Shown here: piece by piece, positions 55,901-64,000 of the stretch
Position numbering within the stretch: the first letter of the stretch is position 1
Layout: each line of letters begins with the position of its first letter
DNA from: Pseudoxanthomonas gei
GTDB taxonomy: Bacteria > Pseudomonadota > Gammaproteobacteria > Xanthomonadales > Xanthomonadaceae
DNA length: 64,000 nt
Reading direction: 5' to 3'
NCBI RefSeq assembly: GCF_010119615.1
Contig: NZ_QOVG01000010.1
Coordinates: forward strand, 62,001-126,000
The notes under the pieces: generated by a model
What the model was told of the DNA's origin: nothing
The model's database searches: none
What the model saw: only the letters and a program-made list of their open reading frames with translations
Position numbers and translations under genes: made by a program

Positions 55901-56779
55901 TCAGTACAGCGTGCCGGCGTTGACGATCGGCTGGGTACCGCGCTCGGAGCACAATACGACCAGCAGGTTGCTGACCATCGCCGCCTTGCGCTCCTCGTCC
56001 AGGTGCACCACGCCGTTCTTCTGCAGTTCGTTGAGCGCCATTTCGACCATGCCCACGGCGCCGGCCACGATGCGGGTGCGTGCGGCGATCACCGCGTTGG
56101 CCTGCTGCCGCTGCAGCATGGCCTGGGCGATCTCCGGCGCGTAGGCCAAGTGGCTGATGCGCGCGTCCAGTACCTGCACGCCGGCATCGGCCAGGCGGTC
56201 CTGCAATTCATCCAGCAGGTGCTTGGACACCTCGGTGGCATGGCTGCGCAGCGCGAGCTGGCCGTCCTCGTGCTGGTCATAGGGATAGCTGGTGGCCATG
56301 GTGCGCAGCGCCGACTCGGACTGGATGTGGACGAAGCTTTCGTAGTCGTCGACGTTGTAGACCGCTTCGGCCGAATCCACCACTTGCCACACGATCACCG
56401 CGGCGATCTCGATCGGGCTGCCATCCAGCTCATTGACCTTGAGCTTGCCGCTTTCGAAATTGCGCACCCGCTGGGACACCTTCTTCTTGGTGTAGAAGGG
56501 GTTGTTCCAGCGCAGGCCGTTGTCCTTGACCGTGCCGACGTATTTGCCGAACAGGCTGACCACGGCGGCCTGGTTGGGCTGCACCGTGTACAGGCCGATC
56601 AGGCTGAGGAAGGCCACCAGGCCGAGCAGCACGCCGGCCACGATCATCAGCGGCGCGGGCGTGCCTGCCTTGGTCGCACTGACGCCCTGGATGAAGAGCC
56701 AGCCGGCAAACACGGAAATCACCAGCACGCCGAGCAGGAAGGGGATGCCGGGCAGGGAGCGGAGCGGGTTTTCTTTCAT
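55901..56779 (-). CDS. SPFH/band-7 domain membrane protein
   Basis: A 292-residue membrane-associated SPFH protein. Two transmembrane helices (about 12-32 and 42-62) precede the SPFH domain (about 64-260): [20 protein letters not shown], then [20 protein letters not shown] and [20 protein letters not shown], a typical stomatin pattern. AGAGGACATACC precedes the ATG. It heads a four-gene coupled operon with the RHH, DUF4177 and hydrolase genes. The upstream palindrome lies in its leader. Confidence 0.92.
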   Translation of the reverse strand: MKENPLRSLPGIPFLLGVLVISVFAGWLFIQGVSATKAGTPAPLMIVAGVLLGLVAFLSLIGLYTVQPNQAAVVSLFGKYVGTVKDNGLRWNNPFYTKKKVSQRVRNFESGKLKVNELDGSPIEIAAVIVWQVVDSAEAVYNVDDYESFVHIQSESALRTMATSYPYDQHEDGQLALRSHATEVSKHLLDELQDRLADAGVQVLDARISHLAYAPEIAQAMLQRQQANAVIAARTRIVAGAVGMVEMALNELQKNGVVHLDEERKAAMVSNLLVVLCSERGTQPIVNAGTLY

Positions 56780-56807
56780 CGGTATGTCCTCTCGAGTTCG
56801 AAAGAAA

Positions 56808-56824
56808 GATATCAAATTGATATC
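56808..56824. promoter_or_regulatory. Perfect 17-bp palindrome, candidate operator
   Basis: GATATCAA-A-TTGATATC, a perfect palindrome around a central A, AT-rich in a GC-rich region. It lies 29 bases upstream of the SPFH ATG and 74 bases before purT, in the divergent promoter region. Its symmetry fits binding of a dimeric regulator, with the RHH protein of the same operon the first candidate. Confidence 0.6.
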
Positions 56825-56897
56825 AGGTGTCAATGGGCCCGATGGCGCCCGCGCCGGGCCGGCTAAAATGCGCAGCCCTTCCGCTGGAACCCGCCGC

Positions 56898-58082
56898 ATG
56901 ACGACCCTAGGCACGCCTCTTTCCGTCCATGCCACCCGCGTCCTGCTGCTCGGATCGGGCGAGCTGGGCAAGGAAGTGGCACTGGAGCTGCAGCGGTTCG
57001 GGGTGGAAGTGATCGCCGCCGACCGTTATGCGGACGCGCCGGCCATGCAGGTCGCGCATCGCTCGCATGTGCTGGACATGCTCGATCCCGCTGCATTGCG
57101 GGCGCTGATCGCGCTGGAAAAACCGCACCTAGTGGTGCCGGAAATCGAGGCCATCCATACCCAGACCCTGGTGGAAATGGAGCGCGACCAGGGCCTGCGG
57201 GTCATCCCGACGGCACGTGCGGCGCGCCTGACCATGGACCGCGAAGGCATCCGCAGGCTGGCGGCCGAGACCCTGGGATTGCCGACTTCACCCTATCGCT
57301 TCGTCGACACCCACGCCGATTACCGCGAAGCGGTCGCCGCCATCGGCCTGCCGTGCGTGGTCAAACCGGTGATGTCGTCATCGGGCAAGGGCCAGAGCAC
57401 GCCACGCACCGAAGCCGAGGTCGATGCCGCCTGGGACTACGCCCAGACCGGCGGCCGCGCCGGCGCAGGGCGGGTCATCGTCGAAGGCTTCGTCGATTTC
57501 GATTACGAGATCACCCTGCTGACCGTGCGCCATGCCGGCGGTACCGCCTTCTGCGACCCCATCGGCCACTGGCAGAAGGACGGCGACTACCGCGAGAGCT
57601 GGCAGCCGCAACCGATGTCGGCCCTGGCGCTGCAGCGATCGCAGCAGATCGCCCAGGCCATCACCGATGACCTGGGCGGGCTGGGGCTGTTCGGCGTGGA
57701 GCTGTTCGTGAAAGGCGACGAGGTCTGGTTCAGCGAAGTGTCGCCGCGGCCGCACGACACCGGGCTGGTGACGCTGGTTTCGCAGGACCTCAGCGAATTC
57801 GCATTGCATGCGCGCGCCATCCTCTGCCTGCCCATTCCGGCCATTCGCCAGCTGGGTCCGTCGGCTTCCTGCGCGATGCTGGCCCAGGGCCATGGCGTGC
57901 CGGTGTTCTCCAACATCGAGGCCGCGCTGCAGGCGCCCGACTCGGGTCTGCGCCTGTTCGGCAAGCCGCGGGTGGAAGGCCAGCGCCGGGTCGGCGTGAC
58001 CCTGGCGCGCGCAGCCAGCGTGGACGCGGCGCGGGCGCAGGCGGCCCAGGCCTGTGCGGCCATCACCATTGAACTTCAATAA
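56898..58082 (+). CDS. purT: Phosphoribosylglycinamide formyltransferase 2
   Basis: Formate-dependent GAR transformylase of purine synthesis, an ATP-grasp enzyme. The 394-residue product has [20 protein letters not shown] at the start, [26 protein letters not shown] (ATP-binding), and [13 protein letters not shown] near the end. A TAAAAT at 56864-56869 may be the -10 with a leader of about 22 bases. The ORF is open 132 codons upstream over the divergent SPFH promoter, but the ATG at 56898 is the family start. Confidence 0.96.
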   Translation: MTTLGTPLSVHATRVLLLGSGELGKEVALELQRFGVEVIAADRYADAPAMQVAHRSHVLDMLDPAALRALIALEKPHLVVPEIEAIHTQTLVEMERDQGLRVIPTARAARLTMDREGIRRLAAETLGLPTSPYRFVDTHADYREAVAAIGLPCVVKPVMSSSGKGQSTPRTEAEVDAAWDYAQTGGRAGAGRVIVEGFVDFDYEITLLTVRHAGGTAFCDPIGHWQKDGDYRESWQPQPMSALALQRSQQIAQAITDDLGGLGLFGVELFVKGDEVWFSEVSPRPHDTGLVTLVSQDLSEFALHARAILCLPIPAIRQLGPSASCAMLAQGHGVPVFSNIEAALQAPDSGLRLFGKPRVEGQRRVGVTLARAASVDAARAQAAQACAAITIELQ

Positions 58083-58091
58083 GGAAACACG

Positions 58092-58379
58092 ATGAACGGA
58101 AGCGAAGGTTATGCGGTTTTTTTCTTTCCCCCGGCGCTCGAGGCGCTGGGCGAGGCCATCAAGCCTTACCTGAGCGAAGGGCCGGCCGGCGCACATGTCC
58201 TGTGCAAGGAAATCGACACGGCCGGTTCACTGGTCGAGATGACGATCGAGGTGCAGGCCGCCGATGGCAAGGCTTCGACGGTCGAACTGATGGTGCCCGG
58301 CAGCATGGTGCGCATGATCGTGTCGGCGCATGGCGACGACCGCTTCGGCTTTGGCCCTCGCGTGGTGGCCGCAACCTGA
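58092..58379 (+). CDS. Small conserved protein, unknown function
   Basis: A 95-residue soluble protein with no domain I know. It begins MNGSEGYAVFFFPPALEALG and shows alternating strands and helices (EMTIEVQAADGKASTVELM, then DDRFGFGPRVV). AAGGAAACACG precedes the ATG and it starts nine bases after the purT stop, so it is likely co-transcribed with purT. Confidence 0.75.
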   Translation: MNGSEGYAVFFFPPALEALGEAIKPYLSEGPAGAHVLCKEIDTAGSLVEMTIEVQAADGKASTVELMVPGSMVRMIVSAHGDDRFGFGPRVVAAT

Positions 58380-58383
58380 CCGG

Positions 58384-59592
58384 TTACAGCGCCAGGTCGA
58401 CCCACACCAGGTGATGGTCGCTGCCATCGGCAATGGCGGCTTCTGCACTGGCCCGGGGCGGCCAGAACACGCCACTGCCCTCCAGCGCAAAACCGGTCGA
58501 GGGCAATACGTAATCCAGCCGCATGGCACCGGCCTTGGGACCGAAATCGCCGGTTACCTGGGCAGGCGATCCGCGGTGCTGTAGGCCTGCGGACGCATAG
58601 GCCTCGGCCTGCTCCGCGCCGCCCTCGCTGCGTGGCGTGGCGTGGCGCAGCACGCGCGGATGCTCCAGCAATTCAAGGATGGCCTGGTGGCGTCCGTCGC
58701 CATCGACGGGATCGTTGTTCAGGTCTCCGGCGATCACGAACCTGGCATCGGCGCCCAGTCCTCCGCATTGCCCGCGATCGTCGCACAGCCACGGCTTGTC
58801 GCCGGCTGAAAGGTATTCCGTCCACAACCTTATTTCGTCGTGGTTGCGCATGCCGTTGCGGTCTTCGGGGCCGTCGAATACCGGTGGAGTGGGATGCGAG
58901 ACCAGGAAATGCACGATGCCTTTCGACGTACGAACCGGCACGTCCCAGTGCGACTTGGAAGAAAGGCGCAGCTGGGTCCAGATGTGGTCCGGATGGAAGG
59001 GCTGGCGCAGGGCCGGATCGACCGGCCGCAAGGCGCCAGGCATGGCGCTCCAGCGCAGCAGTTGGAAACTGCGGACCGCCGATGCGTCGATAGGCTGCAT
59101 GGACAGCACCAGCATGCCGTATTGCCCCGGATGCAGCCCGTAGCCCCAGGCGTCATTGCCGCCATTGCGTCCGCCACCACCGGCCTGGCCGCTGCCATCC
59201 AGGTCCAGGCCGCTGGCAACGCCCGTGTTCACCGGTGCCAGGTATCGGTAGGGATAGCGCAACGGCGCCCCACCTCCCGCCTGTGCGACCTCAAGGTAGT
59301 TGCGCTGGAACAGGTCGGCGGCCAGGTGGGCGTCGTCGTAGTCGAATTCGTTCAACAGCAGCAGGTCAGGGCGCACGCGCTGGATGACCGCTGCGATCTT
59401 GCGCGCGTGCCGGCTGTCGCCCTGCAGTTCGCGGATCAATCCGCCGGTCTCGTCCGAGTACAGCGAGGTGTTGTAGGTGGCGACGCGCAGTTTGGCTTCG
59501 CCGACGTAGGCGGAAGGATCGCCATGCACGTTGACGTGCACGCAGGAAGCGAGGGCAGGAAGCATGGCAAGGGCAATCAGGAGTCGGCGCAT
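58384..59592 (-). CDS. Endonuclease/exonuclease/phosphatase family lipoprotein
   Basis: A 402-residue exported EEP-superfamily hydrolase. A lipoprotein signal with lipobox LASC (about residues 14-17) precedes the catalytic fold: ATYNTSLY, then LLLNEFDYD (metal Glu), VSHPTPP, AGDLNNDP, and SDHHLVWVDL at the C-terminus with Asp-His. It is probably a periplasmic or surface phosphodiesterase or phosphatase. It is convergent with the purT unit and its stop is 4 bases from that of the small protein gene. Confidence 0.88.
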   Translation of the reverse strand: MRRLLIALAMLPALASCVHVNVHGDPSAYVGEAKLRVATYNTSLYSDETGGLIRELQGDSRHARKIAAVIQRVRPDLLLLNEFDYDDAHLAADLFQRNYLEVAQAGGGAPLRYPYRYLAPVNTGVASGLDLDGSGQAGGGGRNGGNDAWGYGLHPGQYGMLVLSMQPIDASAVRSFQLLRWSAMPGALRPVDPALRQPFHPDHIWTQLRLSSKSHWDVPVRTSKGIVHFLVSHPTPPVFDGPEDRNGMRNHDEIRLWTEYLSAGDKPWLCDDRGQCGGLGADARFVIAGDLNNDPVDGDGRHQAILELLEHPRVLRHATPRSEGGAEQAEAYASAGLQHRGSPAQVTGDFGPKAGAMRLDYVLPSTGFALEGSGVFWPPRASAEAAIADGSDHHLVWVDLAL

Positions 59593-59676
59593 GCACGGAT
59601 TCTGACACGGGCATGCATCAGCGCGATGACCTGACGCAGCACCCGTTGCAGCGATGTGATCCGGTGTTTCGGCACA

Positions 59677-60405
59677 TCACCCCAGTTCGGCGCGGTTCCA
59701 GTGGCGTCCGTCAAAGGATTCGAGCGGCCGGAAACGTCGCTTGTAATCCATTTTCCGATGGCCCTGGATCCAGTACCCAAGATAGAGGTGGCGGCGTGAG
59801 TCGCGCTGCGCCCACTCCAGTTGCCGGAGGATGGCCAGCGTGCCCAGGCTGCGCTTTTCAAGATCCGGATCGAAGAACGTGTAGACCGCCGAGAATGCAT
59901 CCGGGGTGATGTCGGTCACCGCGACGGCGATCAGCTTGCCATGCTCTCGCAGTTCCAGGAACCGGCCCTGCGACCAGCTGCCGACCAGGAACTGTTCGAA
60001 TTCCACCGCGCCATGTTCATCCATGCCGCCGTCGCGATGGCGGGCCGCCAGGTAGCGCCGATACAGCACCAGATGCTCCTCGGTGCGTTCGGCAGGCACG
60101 ATGCGTGCTTCCACATCCACGTTGCGCGCGGCGCAGCGGCGCTGGCTGCGATCGGGCTCGAATTCCATCACCGGGATGCGCACTGCCACGCAGGCGCGGC
60201 AGCCGGCGCAGTGCGGGCGATACACCAGGTCACCAGAGCGGCGGAAGCCCCAGCTCAACGCAGTGGGATAGAAGGAGGGCAGGCGGGGATCGCGCGGATC
60301 CAGCACCAGGTCGCGTGCAATGCGGTCCGGCCAGTAGCCGCAGGGATGCTCGCCGGTATGGAACAGGCGCAGGTCATCGATCGGCTGCTGCGGATCGTTG
60401 CCCAT
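59677..60405 (-). CDS. bpt: Aspartate/glutamate leucyltransferase
   Basis: Leu-tRNA-protein transferase of the N-end rule pathway; tags proteins with N-terminal Asp or Glu for degradation by ClpAP. The 242-residue product has the ATE fold with [13 protein letters not shown], then [17 protein letters not shown] (conserved Cys), [16 protein letters not shown] and [18 protein letters not shown] near the end. The start is one base after the TGA of the PAP2-like gene upstream, so translation is coupled. Confidence 0.94.
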   Translation of the reverse strand: MGNDPQQPIDDLRLFHTGEHPCGYWPDRIARDLVLDPRDPRLPSFYPTALSWGFRRSGDLVYRPHCAGCRACVAVRIPVMEFEPDRSQRRCAARNVDVEARIVPAERTEEHLVLYRRYLAARHRDGGMDEHGAVEFEQFLVGSWSQGRFLELREHGKLIAVAVTDITPDAFSAVYTFFDPDLEKRSLGTLAILRQLEWAQRDSRRHLYLGYWIQGHRKMDYKRRFRPLESFDGRHWNRAELG

Positions 60406-60406
60406 G

Positions 60407-60988
60407 TCAGGACGCTCCCGCCACAAGCGGTGCAACACAGGCGATGCCGGCCAATGCACCGGTCAACGCCCCGGCCACCAGGTCGCGTGGCACGTGGCGC
60501 TGCAGCCGCAGTCGCGACCAGGCTACGGCGCCGGCGAACAGCAGACTGGGCAGTCCCAGCCACCAATGGGCATTGCCGAGCAGGACGGTCGCGAACACGA
60601 CGAAGGCCATGTGCAGGGACAGCTTGCACCAGCGCGCCGTCGCCATCGCCATTGCGACCATGGCCGCGCAAAGGGCCAGCGCAATGGCAGGCTCCTTCGC
60701 CTGCAGCAGCACGGCACCGAGGGCCGACAGCCCCAGCATTACCAGCAGGAAGCGGTTGAGCGACGAACGCTCGTGCTTGCCGCTGGCATCCACGTGCGCC
60801 CAGTGGCCGCGGCGCACCTGCCAGGTGGACCAGGCCATCACCACGCCGGCAAACACGGCAAAGCACAAGGTGATCCACAAGGCCGTCTGTTGCTGTCCGC
60901 GCAGCAACAGCAACACCACCGCCGCCAGCGGCAGCACCAGCATCGGGTGGCCGAAAATGGAGACGGCGCGGGCAATGGCGTGGCTCAT
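60407..60988 (-). CDS. PAP2-like phosphatase family membrane protein
   Basis: A 193-residue integral membrane protein with five to six helices. The C-terminal part [17 protein letters not shown] and [20 protein letters not shown] resembles the S-x-x-H and H-x-x-x-D motifs of PAP2 phosphatases, with His in both positions. Likely a lipid or undecaprenyl phosphatase, but the first motif KxxxxxxRP is not clear, so it could be inactive. Its stop is one base before the bpt start. The ORF is open 17 codons further upstream. Confidence 0.72.
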   Translation of the reverse strand: MSHAIARAVSIFGHPMLVLPLAAVVLLLLRGQQQTALWITLCFAVFAGVVMAWSTWQVRRGHWAHVDASGKHERSSLNRFLLVMLGLSALGAVLLQAKEPAIALALCAAMVAMAMATARWCKLSLHMAFVVFATVLLGNAHWWLGLPSLLFAGAVAWSRLRLQRHVPRDLVAGALTGALAGIACVAPLVAGAS

Positions 60989-61132
60989 GGGCTCAGGATA
61001 CTGCGCGGTGCGCATCGCGTGGGCTGCGACTGTCTGCAATCTGAATGCGGCCGCCGTCGCGTCAACGTGGTGGCGAAGCGGGCGTTATCCCTGGCAGTGG
61101 CCAAGACGCGCCACGCTTTCCCGGAGATTCAA

Positions 61133-61723
61133 ATGAGCCGCAAGACCCTGCTTACCCTGGCCGTGCTGACGGCGCTTTCCTCGGCGACCGCGTTCGCTGC
61201 CACCCAGCCCGATACCACCGCCGCGGCCAAGCCGCAGCGTGCCAGCCTCGACCTCAACGGCGATGGCGCCATCGACAAGAGTGAAGCCGCGAAGTCGCCG
61301 CGCCTGGCGGCGAAGTTCGCCGAACTGGATGCCGACAAGGACGGCAAGCTGACCCGTCAGGAAATGTGGCGTCACGGCGATCGCAAGCACGGCGGCCGCA
61401 ACGGCCCGCGCGGTGAAGGCGGCCGCGACTTCATGGCCAAGCTGGACACCAACAAGGACAGCCGCATCAGCCGCGCCGAAGCCGCTGCCGGCGAGGGCAA
61501 GCTGGCCACGCGCTTCGAGCAGATGGACGCGAACAAGGACGGTTTCATCGACCGCGCCGACCACGAGGCCCGCGCCAAGCAGCGCACGGACGAGTGGTTT
61601 GCCCGCGCCGATACCGACAAGGATGGCAAGCTGAGCCGCGCCGAAGTGGATGCCTCCAGGTCGCAGCGTGGCGATCACGGTGGCCCGCGTCACGGCAAGG
61701 CGCAAGCGGCGCCCACCAAATAA
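61133..61723 (+). CDS. Secreted EF-hand protein with five calcium loops
   Basis: A 196-residue exported protein: Sec signal (about 1-22; LLTLAVLTALSSATAFA), then five EF-hand-like loops: DLNGDGAIDKSE, DADKDGKLTRQE, DTNKDSRISRAE, DANKDGFIDRAD and DTDKDGKLSRAE. A basic His/Gly/Arg linker follows the second loop and a basic tail ends it. It probably binds calcium in the periplasm. CGGAGATTCAA precedes the ATG. The ORF is open 245 codons upstream, antisense to the PAP2-like and bpt genes, but that part has no start support. Confidence 0.9.
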   Translation: MSRKTLLTLAVLTALSSATAFAATQPDTTAAAKPQRASLDLNGDGAIDKSEAAKSPRLAAKFAELDADKDGKLTRQEMWRHGDRKHGGRNGPRGEGGRDFMAKLDTNKDSRISRAEAAAGEGKLATRFEQMDANKDGFIDRADHEARAKQRTDEWFARADTDKDGKLSRAEVDASRSQRGDHGGPRHGKAQAAPTK

Positions 61724-61745
61724 GCTCGAGTAGATCCGATGACAG

Positions 61746-61776
61746 ACCCACGCCGGCGACGGCGTGGGTTTTTTTA
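61746..61776 (+). terminator. Rho-independent terminator after the EF-hand gene
   Basis: Stem ACCCACGCC / GGCGTGGGT around GGCGAC, followed by a run of seven T. It ends the plus-strand EF-hand transcript, 23 bases after its stop. Confidence 0.88.
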
Positions 61777-61843
61777 TGGAATGGTTGTCGAAGGATATTC
61801 AATCGCTGCCGGGGCGCCTTGCATCGGCTCCCTGCCAGCTTGC

Positions 61844-63031
61844 TCAGCGCAGGTACGCCCAGGCCAGCACCGCCACCACGCCCAGGTTGGCCAGGTACAC
61901 GCCGGTGCGGCCGTACATGCTTTCGTACACCCAATACTTGCCAGTGCGGCCGCCGCGGGTGGCGGCGCGGGCCAGCATGGGCGCCATGATCCGCTGCAAC
62001 GGCACCAGGCACTGGTAGTTGATGACTGCCATGCCGGCCAGTGTGTACGCCACGACAGGCAGCGTCCTGGCATCCAGGGCGACCAGCACCACGATGCCCA
62101 GGCAAAAGATCGCGCTGGTCGCGGTGTTCATGAACAGGAAGCCGCGAATCTGCCGCCGCTCATCGGCAGTCTCGGCCATGCTCAGCAGGCTCAGGCCGCC
62201 CAGATAGGCGCCGAGCATTCCGCCCGCCAGCGCCGAAGCAACGATGTGCCACTGGCCGCCGAATGCCGTTCCCAGTGCGCCCAGGGCCACGCCGCCGTTG
62301 ACGACCGATCCACCCAGTCCTCCGACTCCCAGCTTGCCGACGCCCGATCCCACCGCGCCTGCGCCCAGCAGTGCTGCCGCGCTGGCCGCTGGCGCCGTCA
62401 CCATCATTGCGCCGCTGACCGCAACGACGAATGCAGCGCCCGGCGCGGTGCTGCGGGCGAATTCACCGAAACGCCTGAGCATTTCCTCGCGTACCGAACC
62501 GCGTGCGCGCGACAACCGCTTGCGCACCGCCGCATCGCTCAATCCAAGCAGGCTTGCGACCTGCTGCGAACTCTGTCCTTCGCGGTAATACAGCAACAGG
62601 GTTTCGCGGCTCTCCTCGGGCAACGCGGAAATGATGTCGGCGGCGACCCTTTCCTCTTCGGTCTGCAACAGTTGTTCCGATGGCGTGGGCGAAGGATCGG
62701 CGGCCATGCCGATCGCAAGCTCCGCGCTTTCGCCAGACAGCGGCCGGTTGCGATGCGCACGCAGGTGGTCGCGCGCCAGGTTGCGGGTGATCTGCCGCAG
62801 CCATGGCAGGAAACTGGCTGCGTTCTTCAGTCGGTCCAGTTGCTGCCAGGCTTTGAGGAACGCCTCCTGGGCGATGTCCTCGCTGGCCGGCACGTCGCGG
62901 GTGATGGCCAGGGCGATGGAGGTGACCGTGTTCTGGCAGGCGACCACGATGCGACCGTAGGCATGCGAGTCGCCGCGTGCCGCCGCCGGCAGTTCGCGAT
63001 ACAGCATCAGTTCGAGGGTGTCGGCATTCAT
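61844..63031 (-). CDS. ECF sigma-70 factor fused to a membrane domain
   Basis: A 395-residue protein. Residues about 1-190 form a standard ECF sigma factor: region 2 with ITRDVPASEDIAQEAFLKAW and WLRQITRNLARDHLRAH, and region 4 with ALPEESRETLLLYYREGQSS then LLGLSDAAVRKRLSRARGSV. It continues into about 200 residues with five to six hydrophobic helices (FVVAVSGAMMVTAPAAS, ASALAGGMLGAYLGGLSLL, TATSAIFCLGIVVLVAL and others). No separate anti-sigma gene is visible next to it, so the membrane part may take that role. AGGAAGCCCGCC precedes the ATG. Confidence 0.88.
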   Translation of the reverse strand: MNADTLELMLYRELPAAARGDSHAYGRIVVACQNTVTSIALAITRDVPASEDIAQEAFLKAWQQLDRLKNAASFLPWLRQITRNLARDHLRAHRNRPLSGESAELAIGMAADPSPTPSEQLLQTEEERVAADIISALPEESRETLLLYYREGQSSQQVASLLGLSDAAVRKRLSRARGSVREEMLRRFGEFARSTAPGAAFVVAVSGAMMVTAPAASAAALLGAGAVGSGVGKLGVGGLGGSVVNGGVALGALGTAFGGQWHIVASALAGGMLGAYLGGLSLLSMAETADERRQIRGFLFMNTATSAIFCLGIVVLVALDARTLPVVAYTLAGMAVINYQCLVPLQRIMAPMLARAATRGGRTGKYWVYESMYGRTGVYLANLGVVAVLAWAYLR

Positions 63032-63112
63032 GGCGGGCTTCCTGCGGTCACGTGGTTTGCGGACCAAGACGCGGCGGCGGCGTGAATGTGACCCGACAGG
63101 CGGGCTTTTGGC

Positions 63113-63643
63113 TCAGGGCTGGCGCGGTGCGGGCGGGGTGATGCGCACGCGCACTCCCTCTTCATCCTGCGGCGCGGGCTCGGCCGTGTCCGTTCCGGTC
63201 GGGGTGGCCTCGACAGCGGATTCCACCACCGGCGCGACCGGCACGGCGTCCTGCGCACTGCGATGGCGCAGCACCGTGGCCAGCGCGGCAATGGCCACGG
63301 CGATCAGCAGGCCCACGCGGATGCGCCAGGCCAGCGAACGCTTCGGTTGTTCTTCCACCACCGCACCGGCAAACAGCAGCGGGTCACCCTGGCCGGGACG
63401 GGTGCTGGCAAGCAGGCCCGCTTCGCGCAGCAGTTCGCGCGCGCGGGGCTGGTCCTCGGCGCGCTTCACCCACACGCTGGGCTGTTGCTTCAGTTTCATC
63501 GGCTCGGCGTAGCTGAACTGGCCGCCGCGCTTGCTGTGGTAGGAGCGCCCGTTGGCCAGGTAGACCTCGATGCCGGCTTCTTCCAACAACCGGGCCACGC
63601 CCTCGACGGTCTCGATCCGCAAGCTGGTGAATACCTGGCGCAT
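63113..63643 (-). CDS. DUF2007-like membrane protein
   Basis: A 176-residue protein of the type annotated in Xanthomonads as pathogenicity-like. The N-terminal part (about 1-78) looks like a DUF2007/putative signal-transducing domain (IETVEGVARLLEEAGIEVYL, then VWVKRAEDQPRARELLREA). A transmembrane helix follows (about 106-124; VGLLIAVAIAALATVL) and the C-terminal tail is Pro/Val/Glu-rich and disordered. The function is unknown. It lies 81 bases upstream of the sigma gene on the same strand and 3 bases after the tesB stop. Confidence 0.75.
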   Translation of the reverse strand: MRQVFTSLRIETVEGVARLLEEAGIEVYLANGRSYHSKRGGQFSYAEPMKLKQQPSVWVKRAEDQPRARELLREAGLLASTRPGQGDPLLFAGAVVEEQPKRSLAWRIRVGLLIAVAIAALATVLRHRSAQDAVPVAPVVESAVEATPTGTDTAEPAPQDEEGVRVRITPPAPRQP

Positions 63644-63646
63644 GGA

Positions 63647-64000
63647 TCAGCGCCCTGCCGCGGTCGCTGCGGAGCTTGCCGTGGCGTCTGCTTCGGGCAT
63701 GACCCGGATCAGGCCTTCCTGGACGGTGCTGGCCACCAGCTTGCCGTCGCGGGTGAAGATCTGCCCGCGCGCCAGGCCGCGCGAATTCTGCGCGCTGGGG
63801 CTGTCGATGGAATACAGCAGCCAGTCGTCGGCACGGAACGGGCGGTGGAACCACAGCGCGTGGTCCAGCGAGGCCATCTGCACGTTCGGCTGGTAGTAGC
63901 TGATGCCATGCGGATAGTTGGCGGTGCCCAGCAACTGGAAGTCCGAGGCATATGCCAGCAGCGCATGGTGCAGTTCGGGCGCATCGCCCACCGGCTCGCT
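63647..64000 (-). CDS. tesB: Acyl-CoA thioesterase II, C-terminal part (cut by window end)
   Basis: The ORF runs off the right edge of the window without a stop or start, so only the C-terminal 117 codons are present. The sequence SLDHALWFHRPFRADDWLLY, then SAQNSRGLARGQIFTRDGKL and VASTVQEGLIR is the second hot-dog domain of TesB, with the conserved Asp of DHALWFHRP and the Gln/Ser of the active site. The DUF2007-like gene begins 3 bases after its stop, so the two are in one transcript. Confidence 0.92.
   Translation of the reverse strand, partial: SEPVGDAPELHHALLAYASDFQLLGTANYPHGISYYQPNVQMASLDHALWFHRPFRADDWLLYSIDSPSAQNSRGLARGQIFTRDGKLVASTVQEGLIRVMPEADATASSAATAAGR

Noticed and set aside
56502..56897. 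A 132-codon upstream extension of purT
   Set aside because: It covers the divergent SPFH gene and promoter; PurT homologues begin near the chosen ATG.
60398..61132. A 245-codon upstream extension of the EF-hand gene
   Set aside because: It is antisense to the PAP2-like and bpt genes. A signal peptide and a ribosome binding site fix the start at 61133.

Overview
The window is about 64 kb of high-GC, densely packed chromosomal DNA from a gammaproteobacterium, most likely a member of the Xanthomonadaceae/Lysobacteraceae (Stenotrophomonas, Pseudoxanthomonas or Xanthomonas type). The grounds are the folP-miaA-hfq-hflX-hflK-hflC-purA order, an M2 (ACE-like) peptidase, several small proteins of Xanthomonad type, an effector with a C-terminal XVIPCD tail (a domain typical of Xanthomonadales type IV secretion substrates), and intergenic REP-like repeats with the core TGTAGGAGCGACGCAAGTCG. 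The genus cannot be fixed from the sequence alone. No tRNA, rRNA, CRISPR array, integrase, transposase or prophage module was seen.

Layout. 1-7.7 kb: housekeeping block folP, miaA, hfq, hflX, hflK, hflC, purA, all on the plus strand. 7.8-12.5 kb: a lipoprotein, a class II UvrA-like ABC protein and an HD phosphohydrolase. 12.6-15.0 kb (minus): a two-gene accessory unit, a putative X-T4SS antibacterial effector with its putative immunity lipoprotein. 15.7-21.6 kb: lipocalin, MpaB-type oxygenase, L,D-transpeptidase lipoprotein, a small acidic protein, and a TIR-membrane-TPR protein followed by a small lipoprotein. 21.8-28.1 kb: trypsin-like protease with a very acidic N-terminal region, MgtC-like protein, MipA/OmpV porin, DUF4142 lipoprotein, a catalytically degenerate SRAP protein and exonuclease III. 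28.3-34.9 kb: cyclic-di-GMP genes (a GGDEF protein, then a PAS/degenerate-GGDEF/EAL protein) and a large AsmA-like envelope protein. 35.1-41.7 kb: cupin, thioredoxin-reductase-like flavoprotein, gcvP with an upstream tandem glycine riboswitch and promoter, a Bcr/CflA exporter and a hypothetical protein. 41.7-47.7 kb (minus): ACE-like peptidase lipoprotein, YrbL-like protein, HEACH-motif protein, minE, minD, minC and a GNAT gene overlapping minC. 47.9-51.6 kb (plus): NarL-type two-component pair, a SRPBCC/GyrI-like protein, DUF423. 51.7-56.8 kb (minus): MDR oxidoreductase, M15 peptidase, a PH-like membrane protein, and a four-gene coupled operon SPFH / ribbon-helix-helix / DUF4177 / alpha-beta hydrolase. 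56.9-64 kb: purT and a small protein, EEP phosphatase lipoprotein, bpt, PAP2-like protein, EF-hand protein, an ECF sigma factor fused to a membrane domain, a DUF2007-like protein and a tesB fragment cut by the window end.

How genes may work together. The effector/immunity pair is the clearest accessory system: a cytoplasm-made toxin without signal peptide, tagged for VirD4 recruitment, next to a lipoprotein that could protect the producer's periplasm; no secretion apparatus lies in the window. The SPFH operon is translationally coupled and has a perfect palindrome in its leader that its own RHH protein could bind. Two coding genes below the usual 60-residue cutoff were found by eye: a DUF4177-like protein (55514-55693, minus) and a 54-residue membrane peptide just upstream of the degenerate SRAP gene (26905-27069, minus). 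REP-like repeats of at least four families occupy many intergenic gaps, often as inverted pairs.
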